Below, piece by piece: positions 44,138 through 52,921 of a stretch of DNA of 64,000 nucleotides. The translations under genes were made by a program, and so were the position numbers. The stretch is taken from the NCBI GenBank assembly GCA_031551355.1, contig JAVBNT010000012.1, positions 62,001-126,000 on the forward strand, in the 5' to 3' direction. The notes under the pieces are model-generated. The model saw only the letters and a program-made list of their open reading frames with translations. It searched no databases and was not told the DNA's origin. Origin of the DNA: JAVBNT01 sp031551355 (GTDB lineage Bacteria > Vulcanimicrobiota > CADAWZ01). The stretch's first letter is position 1, and every line of letters starts with the position of its first letter.

Positions 44138-47100
44138 TTAGATTCTTTTTTGCTGCTGCGATATTGCGCCTCTGTCGATATAGCTGAGAATTGTCCATCT
44201 GATCACGGCTCCATTGGCAAAATCGGAGAGTCTGCCGTTCGTTGTTGAGAAATACGGCGCGCTTCTGTCGAGAAGGTTGGCGTCAAACGACATTATCTGT
44301 CCCGGGTATCCCATCTGGTGGATTCTTTTCTTACCGTCGGCCCCTCTGACGCCGGCGTCGGCTTCAATGTCGGCAAACCTTGAAATCACGGCTCCCGTGA
44401 AGTTGAACAGACCCTGTGAGTAGATGTCGGGATTTCCATCGTTGGCGATCGTAGAATTGGATGTTCTGACGGCTCCGAAATAATAGTCTTTCCAGAGCAT
44501 TGTTTTCGATTCCCTATTCATGGCTACGAATTTGTTGAAACGGTATATTTGTCCGCTTGCTGATACCGGTGTCGTTGTAGTCGCGCTTAAATTAGTACAG
44601 CCTTGAGCGTTCTCCGCCAGCAGTTGGGCGTTCTCCGGGCTTGTCATTTTGTCATATAGGGCTTTGTTTAACAGGACATTATAGGGGTTATTTGTATCAT
44701 TGTTCTGGTATCCGGGCGGTCTTCTGGTTGCGTTTGACATGTCTTTGACTCCGACATTGCCGGATGTGTCGTAATTAAGATTTTTGCTGGCATTGTAAAA
44801 ATCCATCGTCATATTGTGCCTTTCGCTGGCAACAACGGCGTCCAGTTTCAGCACTCCGTCTCCGGTTTTTGTCTGATTTGTTTTTTCCGGTATTGCCGCG
44901 GGATTGACATCGCCTGACGGGACCTGCTGATGTGTAAAATCATTGAGATATACCCTGTTTTTTGCCACCAGTGCCAATGACGCCTGAGTTCCTTTTTGAT
45001 AAGCCAAATCGCCGATGACGCTGATGTTACCTACCGGTTGCTCCGTATATTCCGATATTGGCGGGAATACGTCTGTAAATCCCTGGCGGCGAAGAGCATC
45101 TATTCTGGTCTGACTGACGGCACTCATCGGTACCCCAAATCTTGTGGCTCCTATAGTTGTGTTTTCTTCGTACATTCCCGTATTACTATTATATGTCATG
45201 TCCAGAAAAGCGTATTGGCCTTCGGCATTGACAAGGTTTGGCGCTACAAGCCTGCCGTCAAACTTGCCGACCTTTCTGGCGCCGTTGCCATCACCGCCGG
45301 CAGCACTGTAACTTTGTGCATCAACATTTTCATTGGTATCGGAAACGATCGTTACCGGGTTTACTACCTGGCCGTTTTCATACTGTAAGCCGGTTGCTCC
45401 CTGCACCTGGACGTTTGCTCCTTTTATGTAAATCATATTGTTGAAACCGTCTTCTTTGTCGGTAAAACTATCTCTGGTGCCGGAAACCGTCCGTTCTCTT
45501 ATGGTGCCGTTATCGTTATAGTATTCTATTTGTTCTATTGTGTATCTGTTGACTTTTTCTCCGGTTTGTGTTGGCTCGTTGCCGATAGTTATTCTGACTG
45601 TAGGCACTTCCATTTTTTCGTTGGCGTAAAGCTTATCGGCCGTATATTGCTGATCAGTATTCCCGTAAGTTTTATACCACTTGCTCTCTGGTTGACCGTT
45701 GCTCGCAAGCTGGTCGTACAACCCGGGTACAGGATTGCCGGCCTCATCCAGAGACGAAAGTTTTGACTTTACGTTGCCGGATTCGTCAGCCTGGTTCCAG
45801 ATACTCTCCGTGGAGTTTGATGTTTTTATTACTCCCTCGTCCACCGGTACCGAAGGATTGGTGATTCCTTTGACGACATTATTTTTGACCGCCGCTTCAT
45901 TGTTGAATTCGGAATATTTTTCTCCGGAACCGGAAATTTTTTGAAAAACAATACCGGGGGCCTCTGCTCCTTTTTGTGTGGAAAGGATGCTTTTAAATTT
46001 GGTAATCTTCGATTCATTGGCAAGATTGTTGCTGGGGTTTAGTGCCTTATCTTCCAAATCTTTATTAAGAAAGCTGATTTTGATGGAACCGCTGCTGTCA
46101 TATGCCTGCTGAACAGGGCTCTCGCCGCCGCCTTCTTTAGCGGTGGCAAAACTATTCAAATTAAAATTTCTGGTTAGCTGCGGAGCTCCCCATTCGGGCA
46201 GCTTGTTACCATGGGAGTCTTTACCTGACAGATGGCCGTCGGCTCTGATGCCGCCGTCCCAGTTGGCATTTTCATCAAGAAAAGCCGCGTCGGCAGTCAG
46301 TTCCTGGGCGTTAGGATATGCGAACGAACCGAAAATGCTAGCTCTTGGATCGGAAGGATTGTCAAAAGCTCTTGTATTCTGGTAAATAGAACCCGGGAAA
46401 GCGTAGGAAGTTCTGACGCTGATGGCTCTTGAAGCCACAAGGGTCGGGCCCATTACAATGCTGCTATCGGTTATATGGTCTCTTGCATTTTCTGCAGCGT
46501 CCAGACTTTCATATACAAATGACGCTACGCCGACGCGGTAGGAAATGTTGTCCTGAATCATCGGTACGCCGCTAACCGGCCTGACCGTAACATCACCGCC
46601 GTTGGCATTTTCTGGATTGATCGCGATTATCAGGATGCCGAACTTTTGCTGCGGCAGCGGAATCGGAGCTGCGGTTACAAATGTCGGCGACGGCAGCGTT
46701 TCACCGTTTTGAGCGCCGGAGATATTGGTAACCGGCATGAATTCTCCAAACCAGACTCTTGCGTTTGGATCAGGGGTAAGCTGCACGCCGTTAGCCAGGT
46801 CCGAGTTTAATAGATTGTCAAACATCTTGTTCTGAGAGGGATTGAGCTGATCTACACTGATTTTTATGCGCAGTCCGACTGCTTTTCCATCCGGGCTAAG
46901 CGTATTGAGACCTGTCGTTTTTTCTACTACCCAGTTTGCCGGTTCACCCATGGCGTTGAGAACCGCATCAATGCCGGCCTGGGCAAAAGACAGTGCCATC
47001 GCTTCGGTTTTGTAATTTTTGGCGGCTTTATTGCCGGTGACCGTTATTCCCAGGTAACTTGTTGCCATTACCATAATCAGGAAAACCGTTATCAGCGCGA

Positions 47101-47143
47101 GAACCATCGCTACGCCTTTTTTTTGGCTTTTTCTTTTTCTCAT
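44138..47143 (-). CDS. Very large PilX-like pilus assembly protein
   Basis: 1001 residues. The first 70 residues resemble PilX N-terminal segments: a basic RKRKSQKKGVAMVLALITVFLIMVMATSYLGITVTGNKAAKNYKTEAMALSFAQAGIDAVL, with a single membrane helix and the usual A..A..AG helix. The rest is a long secreted region rich in Asn, Gly, Thr and Ser with many tyrosines, without recognised domains. PilX proteins are minor pilins of about 150-200 residues, so this extension of some 800 residues is remarkable. The gene follows the PilW- and PilV-like genes with short gaps, so it belongs to the pilus or pseudopilus operon. Confidence 0.75.
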   Translation of the reverse strand: MRKRKSQKKGVAMVLALITVFLIMVMATSYLGITVTGNKAAKNYKTEAMALSFAQAGIDAVLNAMGEPANWVVEKTTGLNTLSPDGKAVGLRIKISVDQLNPSQNKMFDNLLNSDLANGVQLTPDPNARVWFGEFMPVTNISGAQNGETLPSPTFVTAAPIPLPQQKFGILIIAINPENANGGDVTVRPVSGVPMIQDNISYRVGVASFVYESLDAAENARDHITDSSIVMGPTLVASRAISVRTSYAFPGSIYQNTRAFDNPSDPRASIFGSFAYPNAQELTADAAFLDENANWDGGIRADGHLSGKDSHGNKLPEWGAPQLTRNFNLNSFATAKEGGGESPVQQAYDSSGSIKISFLNKDLEDKALNPSNNLANESKITKFKSILSTQKGAEAPGIVFQKISGSGEKYSEFNNEAAVKNNVVKGITNPSVPVDEGVIKTSNSTESIWNQADESGNVKSKLSSLDEAGNPVPGLYDQLASNGQPESKWYKTYGNTDQQYTADKLYANEKMEVPTVRITIGNEPTQTGEKVNRYTIEQIEYYNDNGTIRERTVSGTRDSFTDKEDGFNNMIYIKGANVQVQGATGLQYENGQVVNPVTIVSDTNENVDAQSYSAAGGDGNGARKVGKFDGRLVAPNLVNAEGQYAFLDMTYNSNTGMYEENTTIGATRFGVPMSAVSQTRIDALRRQGFTDVFPPISEYTEQPVGNISVIGDLAYQKGTQASLALVAKNRVYLNDFTHQQVPSGDVNPAAIPEKTNQTKTGDGVLKLDAVVASERHNMTMDFYNASKNLNYDTSGNVGVKDMSNATRRPPGYQNNDTNNPYNVLLNKALYDKMTSPENAQLLAENAQGCTNLSATTTTPVSASGQIYRFNKFVAMNRESKTMLWKDYYFGAVRTSNSTIANDGNPDIYSQGLFNFTGAVISRFADIEADAGVRGADGKKRIHQMGYPGQIMSFDANLLDRSAPYFSTTNGRLSDFANGAVIRWTILSYIDRGAISQQQKRI

Positions 47144-47225
47144 ATTTTCCCTCCTTGGGCATTTTTAAATAAACTTGTTTATATTATCGTTTAAAAGTTT
47201 TTATTTTTCAAGCCGGGTTTATTTT

Positions 47226-48152
47226 TTACTTTTTGGGGACGACGATGGCTGTTTCCAGCTCAGTGGTTCTGTAATTTCTTCTTTCCCTGTTGACCGGACC
47301 GGCAAATACACTTGTCAGTCCGCTGCCGTAGGTCAAAGCACTTCCGTCTGTGGTATTGTTGTTGTAAATACTGTTAAGCCGCTGCGCCGCGGTAGCGGAA
47401 TCTATATTTCTGATATTTTGACAGATGATTATCTTTACAAAATACTGATTGGGAATCAGCAGTCTTTGGCCTGCTACAACCGGATTTTCTTCCACACCCC
47501 TTGAAGTATAAAGGACGATCGCGTCGCCGTTGTTCGGCATTTCAACGATTGTTTGCCTGTTTTCGATGCCGCCGCCGCTGGTAAGCCCGTTTGTTCCGTT
47601 TCTGCTGAAAACAAAATCGCTTCCGTCCGCATCAAGGCCAAGCAGTTGATTGGGATTGCCCCATCTCCACGTTATTCTGTCAAGACGGCAGGTTCTTTTC
47701 TGGCCTGCTACCGTAGCGGCAACCATGTACTCGACAACGCGGAAATCGTTTCCCGCATCCCTGGTGTAAAAAATTAGGCTGTTATTGTTTTCAAGCAGTT
47801 GAGCTCTGCCGTTGTTATCGGTTAGATCCGGCGCTGTTCCGGGGAAACTTGCTGTAGTCCATCTATTAGTATTGGCATTAGCCGGATTCTGAGTGGCGGA
47901 ACTGAAATGCAGGGTGTCCGGATAGATTACCGATGACGTATAGGCATCGGTTCTCAGTGTTATTGAAGACTTCAAATCCGTGGTTATGGCATTCATAGCC
48001 GTAAGAGCCTTGTTTTGAATATCCTGCTGAACCTTGCCGGCCAGCGTCGCGTCCATGGAGCTTTTCATAATTGAATATGCCGCTACAGACAGTATGGAGA
48101 AGAGGAATATTGCTATCATTAACTCTATAAGTGTAAAGCCTCTTTTTTTCAT
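47226..48152 (-). CDS. Prepilin-type protein, PilW/GspJ-like
   Basis: 308 residues. The type III signal KKRG-FTLIELMIAIFLFSILSVAAYS has the prepilin-peptidase cleavage site after Gly and the conserved Glu at +5, followed by the assembly helix. The remainder is a secreted minor-pilin domain. It is encoded between the PilV-like and PilX-like genes and probably forms part of a tip complex. PilW or GspJ cannot be separated from sequence. Confidence 0.8.
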   Translation of the reverse strand: MKKRGFTLIELMIAIFLFSILSVAAYSIMKSSMDATLAGKVQQDIQNKALTAMNAITTDLKSSITLRTDAYTSSVIYPDTLHFSSATQNPANANTNRWTTASFPGTAPDLTDNNGRAQLLENNNSLIFYTRDAGNDFRVVEYMVAATVAGQKRTCRLDRITWRWGNPNQLLGLDADGSDFVFSRNGTNGLTSGGGIENRQTIVEMPNNGDAIVLYTSRGVEENPVVAGQRLLIPNQYFVKIIICQNIRNIDSATAAQRLNSIYNNNTTDGSALTYGSGLTSVFAGPVNRERRNYRTTELETAIVVPKK

Positions 48153-48167
48153 CGCGGTTAGCCTCCT

Positions 48168-48884
48168 TTAGTATCTGTTTGTTGTATGGAAGGATGAAAG
48201 CGTTACATGACCGACTCTGAGACCGCCCTGTCTTTGTTCAACCCAGGCGACTGTTACCGATATGCCGACCATTAACGGAGTTCCGCCGGCGATTGCCAAG
48301 GCGTTTGCGTCTCTGTCCGCATTACGCTGGATAACAATGCCCTGATTGATAATGCCGCCCTCGTTATCGGGAAAAGTCAGCTCCTGACTCGGCAGGAAGA
48401 ATTTTTTCGGCTCGGTTACACCTCTGGCAAGCGCTTCCTGAATCTCGCGGACATTCTGCGGAGTATCTTCCCAGCACATTACCGGGCATCTCTCTCTCCA
48501 TTCGGCTTCGTTGTTTGAGGTAAAATGGTGGAAAGGCCACTGCAAGGCAAGCATTTGATCTCTGGCAATATTTGCAATACAGGGTGCGATGGTGCTTGCA
48601 GGATCGTTTTGCATCGGCAGCATTCCGATATTGGCCACACTGCGGTTTGCCGCGTTAGGCCATACGTCTACTGTCGAACGTATCGGTCTTAGCTTTATTT
48701 CTTCCATTATTGATCTGGCGATTTCAGTCGCCTGCATGGACATCCTTCCTGAATCCGTAAGGGTGCGGCCTTTAGGGTATACAAAAGCCAGAGACATCAT
48801 TGCCACCATCAGCAAGGCCATGGCCATTACTACCTCTACAATGTTCATACCTTGTTGTTTTTTTCTTTCTCTGTGTATAATCAT
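48168..48884 (-). CDS. Prepilin-type protein, PilV/GspI-like
   Basis: 238 residues. The prepilin signal reads KKQQG-MNIVEVVMAMALLMVAMMSLAF, with the Gly before the cleavage and Glu at +5; the following residues YPKGRTLTDSGRMSMQATEIARSIMEEI fit a PilV/PilI-type helix. It starts 11 bases after the PilC/GspF gene and ends 15 bases before the next, so it is translated with both. The globular part is not typed. Confidence 0.8.
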   Translation of the reverse strand: MIIHRERKKQQGMNIVEVVMAMALLMVAMMSLAFVYPKGRTLTDSGRMSMQATEIARSIMEEIKLRPIRSTVDVWPNAANRSVANIGMLPMQNDPASTIAPCIANIARDQMLALQWPFHHFTSNNEAEWRERCPVMCWEDTPQNVREIQEALARGVTEPKKFFLPSQELTFPDNEGGIINQGIVIQRNADRDANALAIAGGTPLMVGISVTVAWVEQRQGGLRVGHVTLSSFHTTNRY

Positions 48885-48895
48885 CCGCGCACCTC

Positions 48896-50113
48896 CTAAA
48901 ATTTTGAGACAAGGCTGTATATCGGTGAAAAAACGGCTAAAAGGACAAAAGCGATAATTCCGCCGAGAAAAAATATCATAATCGGTTCAATAACGGAAGC
49001 AAAACCTGCCAGAGCATATTCGACTTCCATATCATAGTAGTTGGCCAGCTTATCCATCAGAACCGGTAAATTCCCGGTTTCTTCTCCGACGGCAACCATA
49101 TTGCCGACAATCGGCGGAAAAAGTCTGCTCTCAAGCAACGGCTGCGATAGCCTTAGCCCTGCCTTAAGTCCGCTTTTTACATCATCAAGCACTCCCGACA
49201 TAATTTCGTTGCCGACGGCCCTTGAAACAATTTCCAGTGAATGGACAATCGGCACGCCGCTGGAAACAAGAGTTGACAGCGTCCGGCAAAATCTGGAGAT
49301 AACCGTTTTTTTGTTTATAGGACCTACTATCGGCATTTCCAGAAGCAAAAAATCTTTGTGTCTTTTGCCACGCGGAGTTTTTGTATATTGCGAAAGCAGG
49401 ACCCAGACAATAAATGAACCGATAAAAAAGACACCTATAAAAACCGGGTCAATCATAAATTTTACTAAAATCATCAGTATTTTTGTGTATATCGGCAACT
49501 CTGCATTTAATCCCTCAAACATACTGATGAACTGGGGGAAGATGTAAAGAACAAGCCCGATAACGACAACCCCGGCAATAGCCATTACAAAAATCGGATA
49601 TGTAAGCGCCGCCGCTACTTTTTTCCTCAGCGCATTGTCCCTTTCCATAAGATTTGCCAATCTGTCCAGAACTTCTCCCAATGCACCTGCCATCTCGCCG
49701 GCCTTTACAAGGCTTATATATACCGGAGAAAATACGTCCGGGTGTTTTGCAAGCGCTCTTGAGAGCGAAAAACCGCTTTTTATGTCTTTGGAGACTGTTT
49801 CCAGGGTTTCCGTGAGTTTAGGGCTTAGAGATTGTGACGTTAAAGCCTCCAGACTTCTTGTCATCGACAGACCCGCGTTAAAAAGAACAGAAAACTGTCT
49901 CGTAAAAATGGCCAGAACATAAAGACTTACGCTCGAAAACCTTTTCGCAAACTCTTTTGTCGCGCTGCCGATGTCGCCTTGTTCTTTGATAGTTTTTACT
50001 GTATATTTCTGAGCTCTTAAATCCTGAAATACTATTTCCCGAGTAGAAGCTTCAACGGTACCCGTTACGACTTTTCCTCTCGAATCCAAGGCTTCATAAA
50101 TGAACTTTGGCAT
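48896..50113 (-). CDS. Type II secretion / type IV pilus inner-membrane platform protein (GspF/PilC)
   Basis: 405 residues, normal for the family. It starts KFIYEALDSRGKVVTGTVEA, the standard opening. Two T2SF domains follow (residues about 65-190 and 270-395), each with the pattern FTRQFSVLFNAGLSMTRSLEALT and FCRTLSTLVSSGVPIVHSLEIV, with membrane helices between and at the end (FLGGIIAFVLLAVF). The protein anchors the assembly ATPase in the inner membrane. The ATPase and the other core genes are outside the window. First gene of the operon with the three prepilin-like genes. Confidence 0.95.
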   Translation of the reverse strand: MPKFIYEALDSRGKVVTGTVEASTREIVFQDLRAQKYTVKTIKEQGDIGSATKEFAKRFSSVSLYVLAIFTRQFSVLFNAGLSMTRSLEALTSQSLSPKLTETLETVSKDIKSGFSLSRALAKHPDVFSPVYISLVKAGEMAGALGEVLDRLANLMERDNALRKKVAAALTYPIFVMAIAGVVVIGLVLYIFPQFISMFEGLNAELPIYTKILMILVKFMIDPVFIGVFFIGSFIVWVLLSQYTKTPRGKRHKDFLLLEMPIVGPINKKTVISRFCRTLSTLVSSGVPIVHSLEIVSRAVGNEIMSGVLDDVKSGLKAGLRLSQPLLESRLFPPIVGNMVAVGEETGNLPVLMDKLANYYDMEVEYALAGFASVIEPIMIFFLGGIIAFVLLAVFSPIYSLVSKF

Positions 50114-50267
50114 ATAATCCTTTGGCCTCCTGCTCTTTTTATTACGTTGTTTTTATATGTATCGAATTATACTAAAAACTTTATGATAGAGCAGTTCTAC
50201 CATAAAATGTAGCATAATTTTTTTTGATTTTCAATGATTGATAAAATTATATTTTTACCGATTACTG

Positions 50268-51551
50268 TTACCGTAGTTTTGACATCGCTTCCAGCCAGAT
50301 GGCGCATTTAATTCTGTGTCTTTGCAGTGAGCATTCGGTTTCACTAGGTATATCTATATTACTGTTCTCCGCCCATGACGAGGCGTGACATCCTCCACTG
50401 CAATAAAAACGGGCCCAACATTGCGAGCAGCCTTTTTTTGTTTCTATATTGCTTGAGAAGAATTTGTTTTTGACCGATTTAAAGGAATCGGAAATTGTAT
50501 CCAGAGCCCCCATTGAAAAGTCTTCCGAATGCAGTTGGTGGCACGGATATATTTTGCCGTCGGGGCTTATTGAAATATATTCTACTCCGGCACCGCATCC
50601 TGACAGCCGTCTTGGGGCACAAAGAGGTGTGTCCAGATAGACGTTAAAATGAAAGAAATCTATCGGCAGTCCCGAGTTTCTTTTTTCCAAAATGAATGCC
50701 GCCAGTTTTTCATATTCTTTTTTTATCTGTGCAATATTTTTATCGGAGATCGCCCACGAATGCCCGGGGTTTCCTTTGGCCCCCTCAAGAGAGAAACGGT
50801 ATAGTTCGTTGTCGGTGAAGAATTTTGCCGTGTCGGTTATATTAAGCGATGAAGGAGTGAAAGTTCCTCTTATATAGTAATTATTTCCTTTTCTCGAGGC
50901 AACCGTATTTTTTATGTTAGAGATAATTGTATCCCAGACGGAGACTCCGTTGGGGGATTTACGGTTTAGATCGTTGGTTTTCTTATCGCCGTCGAGGCTT
51001 AGTATAAGTGATACTTCTTCCCTGTTTAAAAAATCAAGCACTTCATCGGTGAGCAAAAGGCCGTTTGTGGTCAGAGTAAATTTTATGTCCCTGTTTGTCG
51101 CTTTGGCAAATGGTATGAATTCTTTTACAAGTTCGAAATTGAGCAGGGGCTCGCCTCCGAAAAAATCTATTTGCAGTGTCGAATCGGGATCGGAATTGTC
51201 GAGAAGAAGCTTTAGGGCATTTTTTGCCGTTGCAAGCGTCATATTTTCCGCTTTTTCCGATTCGGCGAAACAGTATTCACAATTTAGATTGCAGCTTGAT
51301 GTTATGTTAAGGCAAAGGGCGCGCAGAGTTCGCCCTGGCATAGACGGCAAATGCCTGCTGTCCCCCTCTCTTTGATCTATCCTTTTCAGCTCTTCCAGCA
51401 TTTGCTCTTTGTCCGGAGGGTTGGGCGTTTCTCCGCTTAAAAGCGAGTAAAGTTCCGGTCTCAGTGAGTAGATTCCACCTTTAAATCCTATTAAGAGGTG
51501 TAATTCCTTCATGGAAAATAATGTGAATCGTGATGGATTTAATATATCCAT
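50268..51551 (-). CDS. Radical SAM/SPASM protein, PqqE/SCIFF-maturase-like
   Basis: 427 residues. The radical SAM cluster motif CNLNCEYCF is at residues 87-94, with FFGGEPLLNF and TLTTNGLLL downstream. A C-terminal SPASM region has CGAGVEYISISPDGKIYPC, then CSQCWARFYCSGGC and a final C, enough for two auxiliary iron-sulfur clusters. The N-terminal 70 residues may form a peptide-binding RRE-like part. Such enzymes install thioether, C-C or other cross-links in peptides or activate sulfatases. No precursor peptide or transporter is evident nearby, so the substrate is unknown. Genes around it are unrelated. Confidence 0.85.
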   Translation of the reverse strand: MDILNPSRFTLFSMKELHLLIGFKGGIYSLRPELYSLLSGETPNPPDKEQMLEELKRIDQREGDSRHLPSMPGRTLRALCLNITSSCNLNCEYCFAESEKAENMTLATAKNALKLLLDNSDPDSTLQIDFFGGEPLLNFELVKEFIPFAKATNRDIKFTLTTNGLLLTDEVLDFLNREEVSLILSLDGDKKTNDLNRKSPNGVSVWDTIISNIKNTVASRKGNNYYIRGTFTPSSLNITDTAKFFTDNELYRFSLEGAKGNPGHSWAISDKNIAQIKKEYEKLAAFILEKRNSGLPIDFFHFNVYLDTPLCAPRRLSGCGAGVEYISISPDGKIYPCHQLHSEDFSMGALDTISDSFKSVKNKFFSSNIETKKGCSQCWARFYCSGGCHASSWAENSNIDIPSETECSLQRHRIKCAIWLEAMSKLR

Positions 51552-51767
51552 TGTTTTATTATGCTCTCCTGTAAAAATGGCTTAGGTATATGATGAAAAC
51601 AACCTTTTCCCGGTATTTTTATTATGAAAAATTCTTTAAGTAGTTGTATTAATCCTTTTTGTATCGGTAGATTATATTATGGATCTAAATCCATAATCTG
51701 CAGGATTATTCTATTCCGTAAATGAAATTTTTCCTACTCGTTAATATATTCTTAAAGGAGGGATATG
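51552..51767. other. Intergenic region, with a possible 33-codon frame
   Basis: 216 bases between the divergent radical SAM gene and the helical protein. A 33-codon frame at 51624-51725 contains three cysteines but lacks a ribosome-binding site. A stem ATTATGGAT/ATCCATAAT lies near 51676-51700. Confidence 0.35.
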
Positions 51768-52187
51768 ATGTCTTTTTTTGAAGAGCTTCAGAAAAAAGTA
51801 CAGAAAGGCACCGAACTTGCCAGGAAAGGCACTGAGTATGCTCTGAAGCAGGCGGAGCGTTCTTTAAAAACAGAGGCTGTTAAGGTTGATATTTCCGCTT
51901 TGAAGAAAAAAGCGGACAGGAAGATGATGTCTCTGGCAATGAAGGCCTATGAACTTTACGAAAATAATAATGTGGACAATGAGGAAATGGTTGAAATCTG
52001 CAAGGAAATAAAAACTTTGCGGTGGCAGATCGATGAGAAATGGAATGAGATTGACGCCTTGAAAAAAGAAGAGGTGTACGCAGCGGATAAAAGTCAGGAT
52101 TATTCCGGTGACGATACCGGTAAGAGCGGTTTCAGTGAGCGGAATAGCGAGCCGGCTGAAGAAAAACAGGAAATAGACAAGGAATAG
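51768..52187 (+). CDS. Small coiled-coil protein of unknown function
   Basis: 139 residues from the second of two adjacent ATGs, which has better spacing to AAAGGAGGG (51754-51762). Almost wholly helical, with repeated Lys/Ala/Glu heptads (KVQKGTELARKGTEYALKQAERSL), followed by an acidic, Ser/Glu-rich tail. No membrane segment. Family not recognised. It lies seven bases before the rdgB gene and is probably co-transcribed with it. Confidence 0.7.
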   Translation: MSFFEELQKKVQKGTELARKGTEYALKQAERSLKTEAVKVDISALKKKADRKMMSLAMKAYELYENNNVDNEEMVEICKEIKTLRWQIDEKWNEIDALKKEEVYAADKSQDYSGDDTGKSGFSERNSEPAEEKQEIDKE

Positions 52188-52194
52188 GTTTTAT

Positions 52195-52794
52195 ATGAAG
52201 ATTTTGGCGGCAACTTCAAATGCCCATAAAATTGATGAAATCAAAGGAATACTTGACGGACAGCCGTTTGAACCCGTATCTCTGTCCGATATGGAGATGG
52301 AGATAGAACCGGTTGAGGAAGGGGAGGACTCGTATGAGGATAACGCGGCGAAAAAAGCTCTTTATTACTCGTCTGTGACCGGGCTGCCGTCTGTTGCTGA
52401 TGATACCGGTCTGGAAATTGACGCGCTTTCAGGAAAGCCCGGGCCGCTGTCAGCGAGATTTATAGATCCTTCTTACGGTTATAACCAGCGTAACGAAGCG
52501 GTGTTGGCACTGCTTTCGGGAGTGCCTGATAGCCGGAGGACGGCACGTTTTATTTGTGTTGTTGCCGTAGCCTTCAGGGGTGAGCTTCTGGCAGTCTTCA
52601 GGGGTGAGCTTGAAGGCAGGATATCGCGGGTTTCCTCGGGCGCTTTCGGCTTTGGTTACGATCCTATTTTTTATCTTCCTTCCTACGGATGTTCCCTGGC
52701 GGATATCGGGTTTTCGGAGAAAAATAAAATCAGCCACAGGGCGCTGGCGCTGGCTCAGGCTATACCTGTATTGCGCAAGCTGCCTGTTTCCTGA
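52195..52794 (+). CDS. rdgB: XTP/dITP diphosphatase (Ham1/RdgB)
   Basis: 199 residues. Motifs: ILAATSNAHKIDEIKGIL at the start, VADDTGLEIDALSGKPGPLSARFI, RRTARFICVVAVAF, GFGYDPIFYLP and KNKISHRALAL. It removes non-canonical purine triphosphates (dITP, XTP) by pyrophosphate release. The length and all substrate-binding loops fit. The gene lies between the coiled-coil gene and a 127-base gap. Confidence 0.95.
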   Translation: MKILAATSNAHKIDEIKGILDGQPFEPVSLSDMEMEIEPVEEGEDSYEDNAAKKALYYSSVTGLPSVADDTGLEIDALSGKPGPLSARFIDPSYGYNQRNEAVLALLSGVPDSRRTARFICVVAVAFRGELLAVFRGELEGRISRVSSGAFGFGYDPIFYLPSYGCSLADIGFSEKNKISHRALALAQAIPVLRKLPVS

Positions 52795-52874
52795 AATATA
52801 TTTTTAAGGATTGTTATCATGTAGTTGACAAGTTGTTAAATTTTTGTTATTTCCTTTTTATTATTATGGGTCTA

Positions 52875-52883
52875 TGCTATAAT
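52875..52883 (+). promoter_or_regulatory. Extended -10 upstream of the Gln-rich helical gene
   Basis: TGCTATAAT (52875-52883), followed by an AGGAGG site at 52911-52916 and ATG at 52922. A TTGACA is present upstream but too far away to pair with it. Confidence 0.4.
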
Positions 52884-52921
52884 TGTATTAATAATTTTTG
52901 TAACTGATTCAGGAGGTATAT

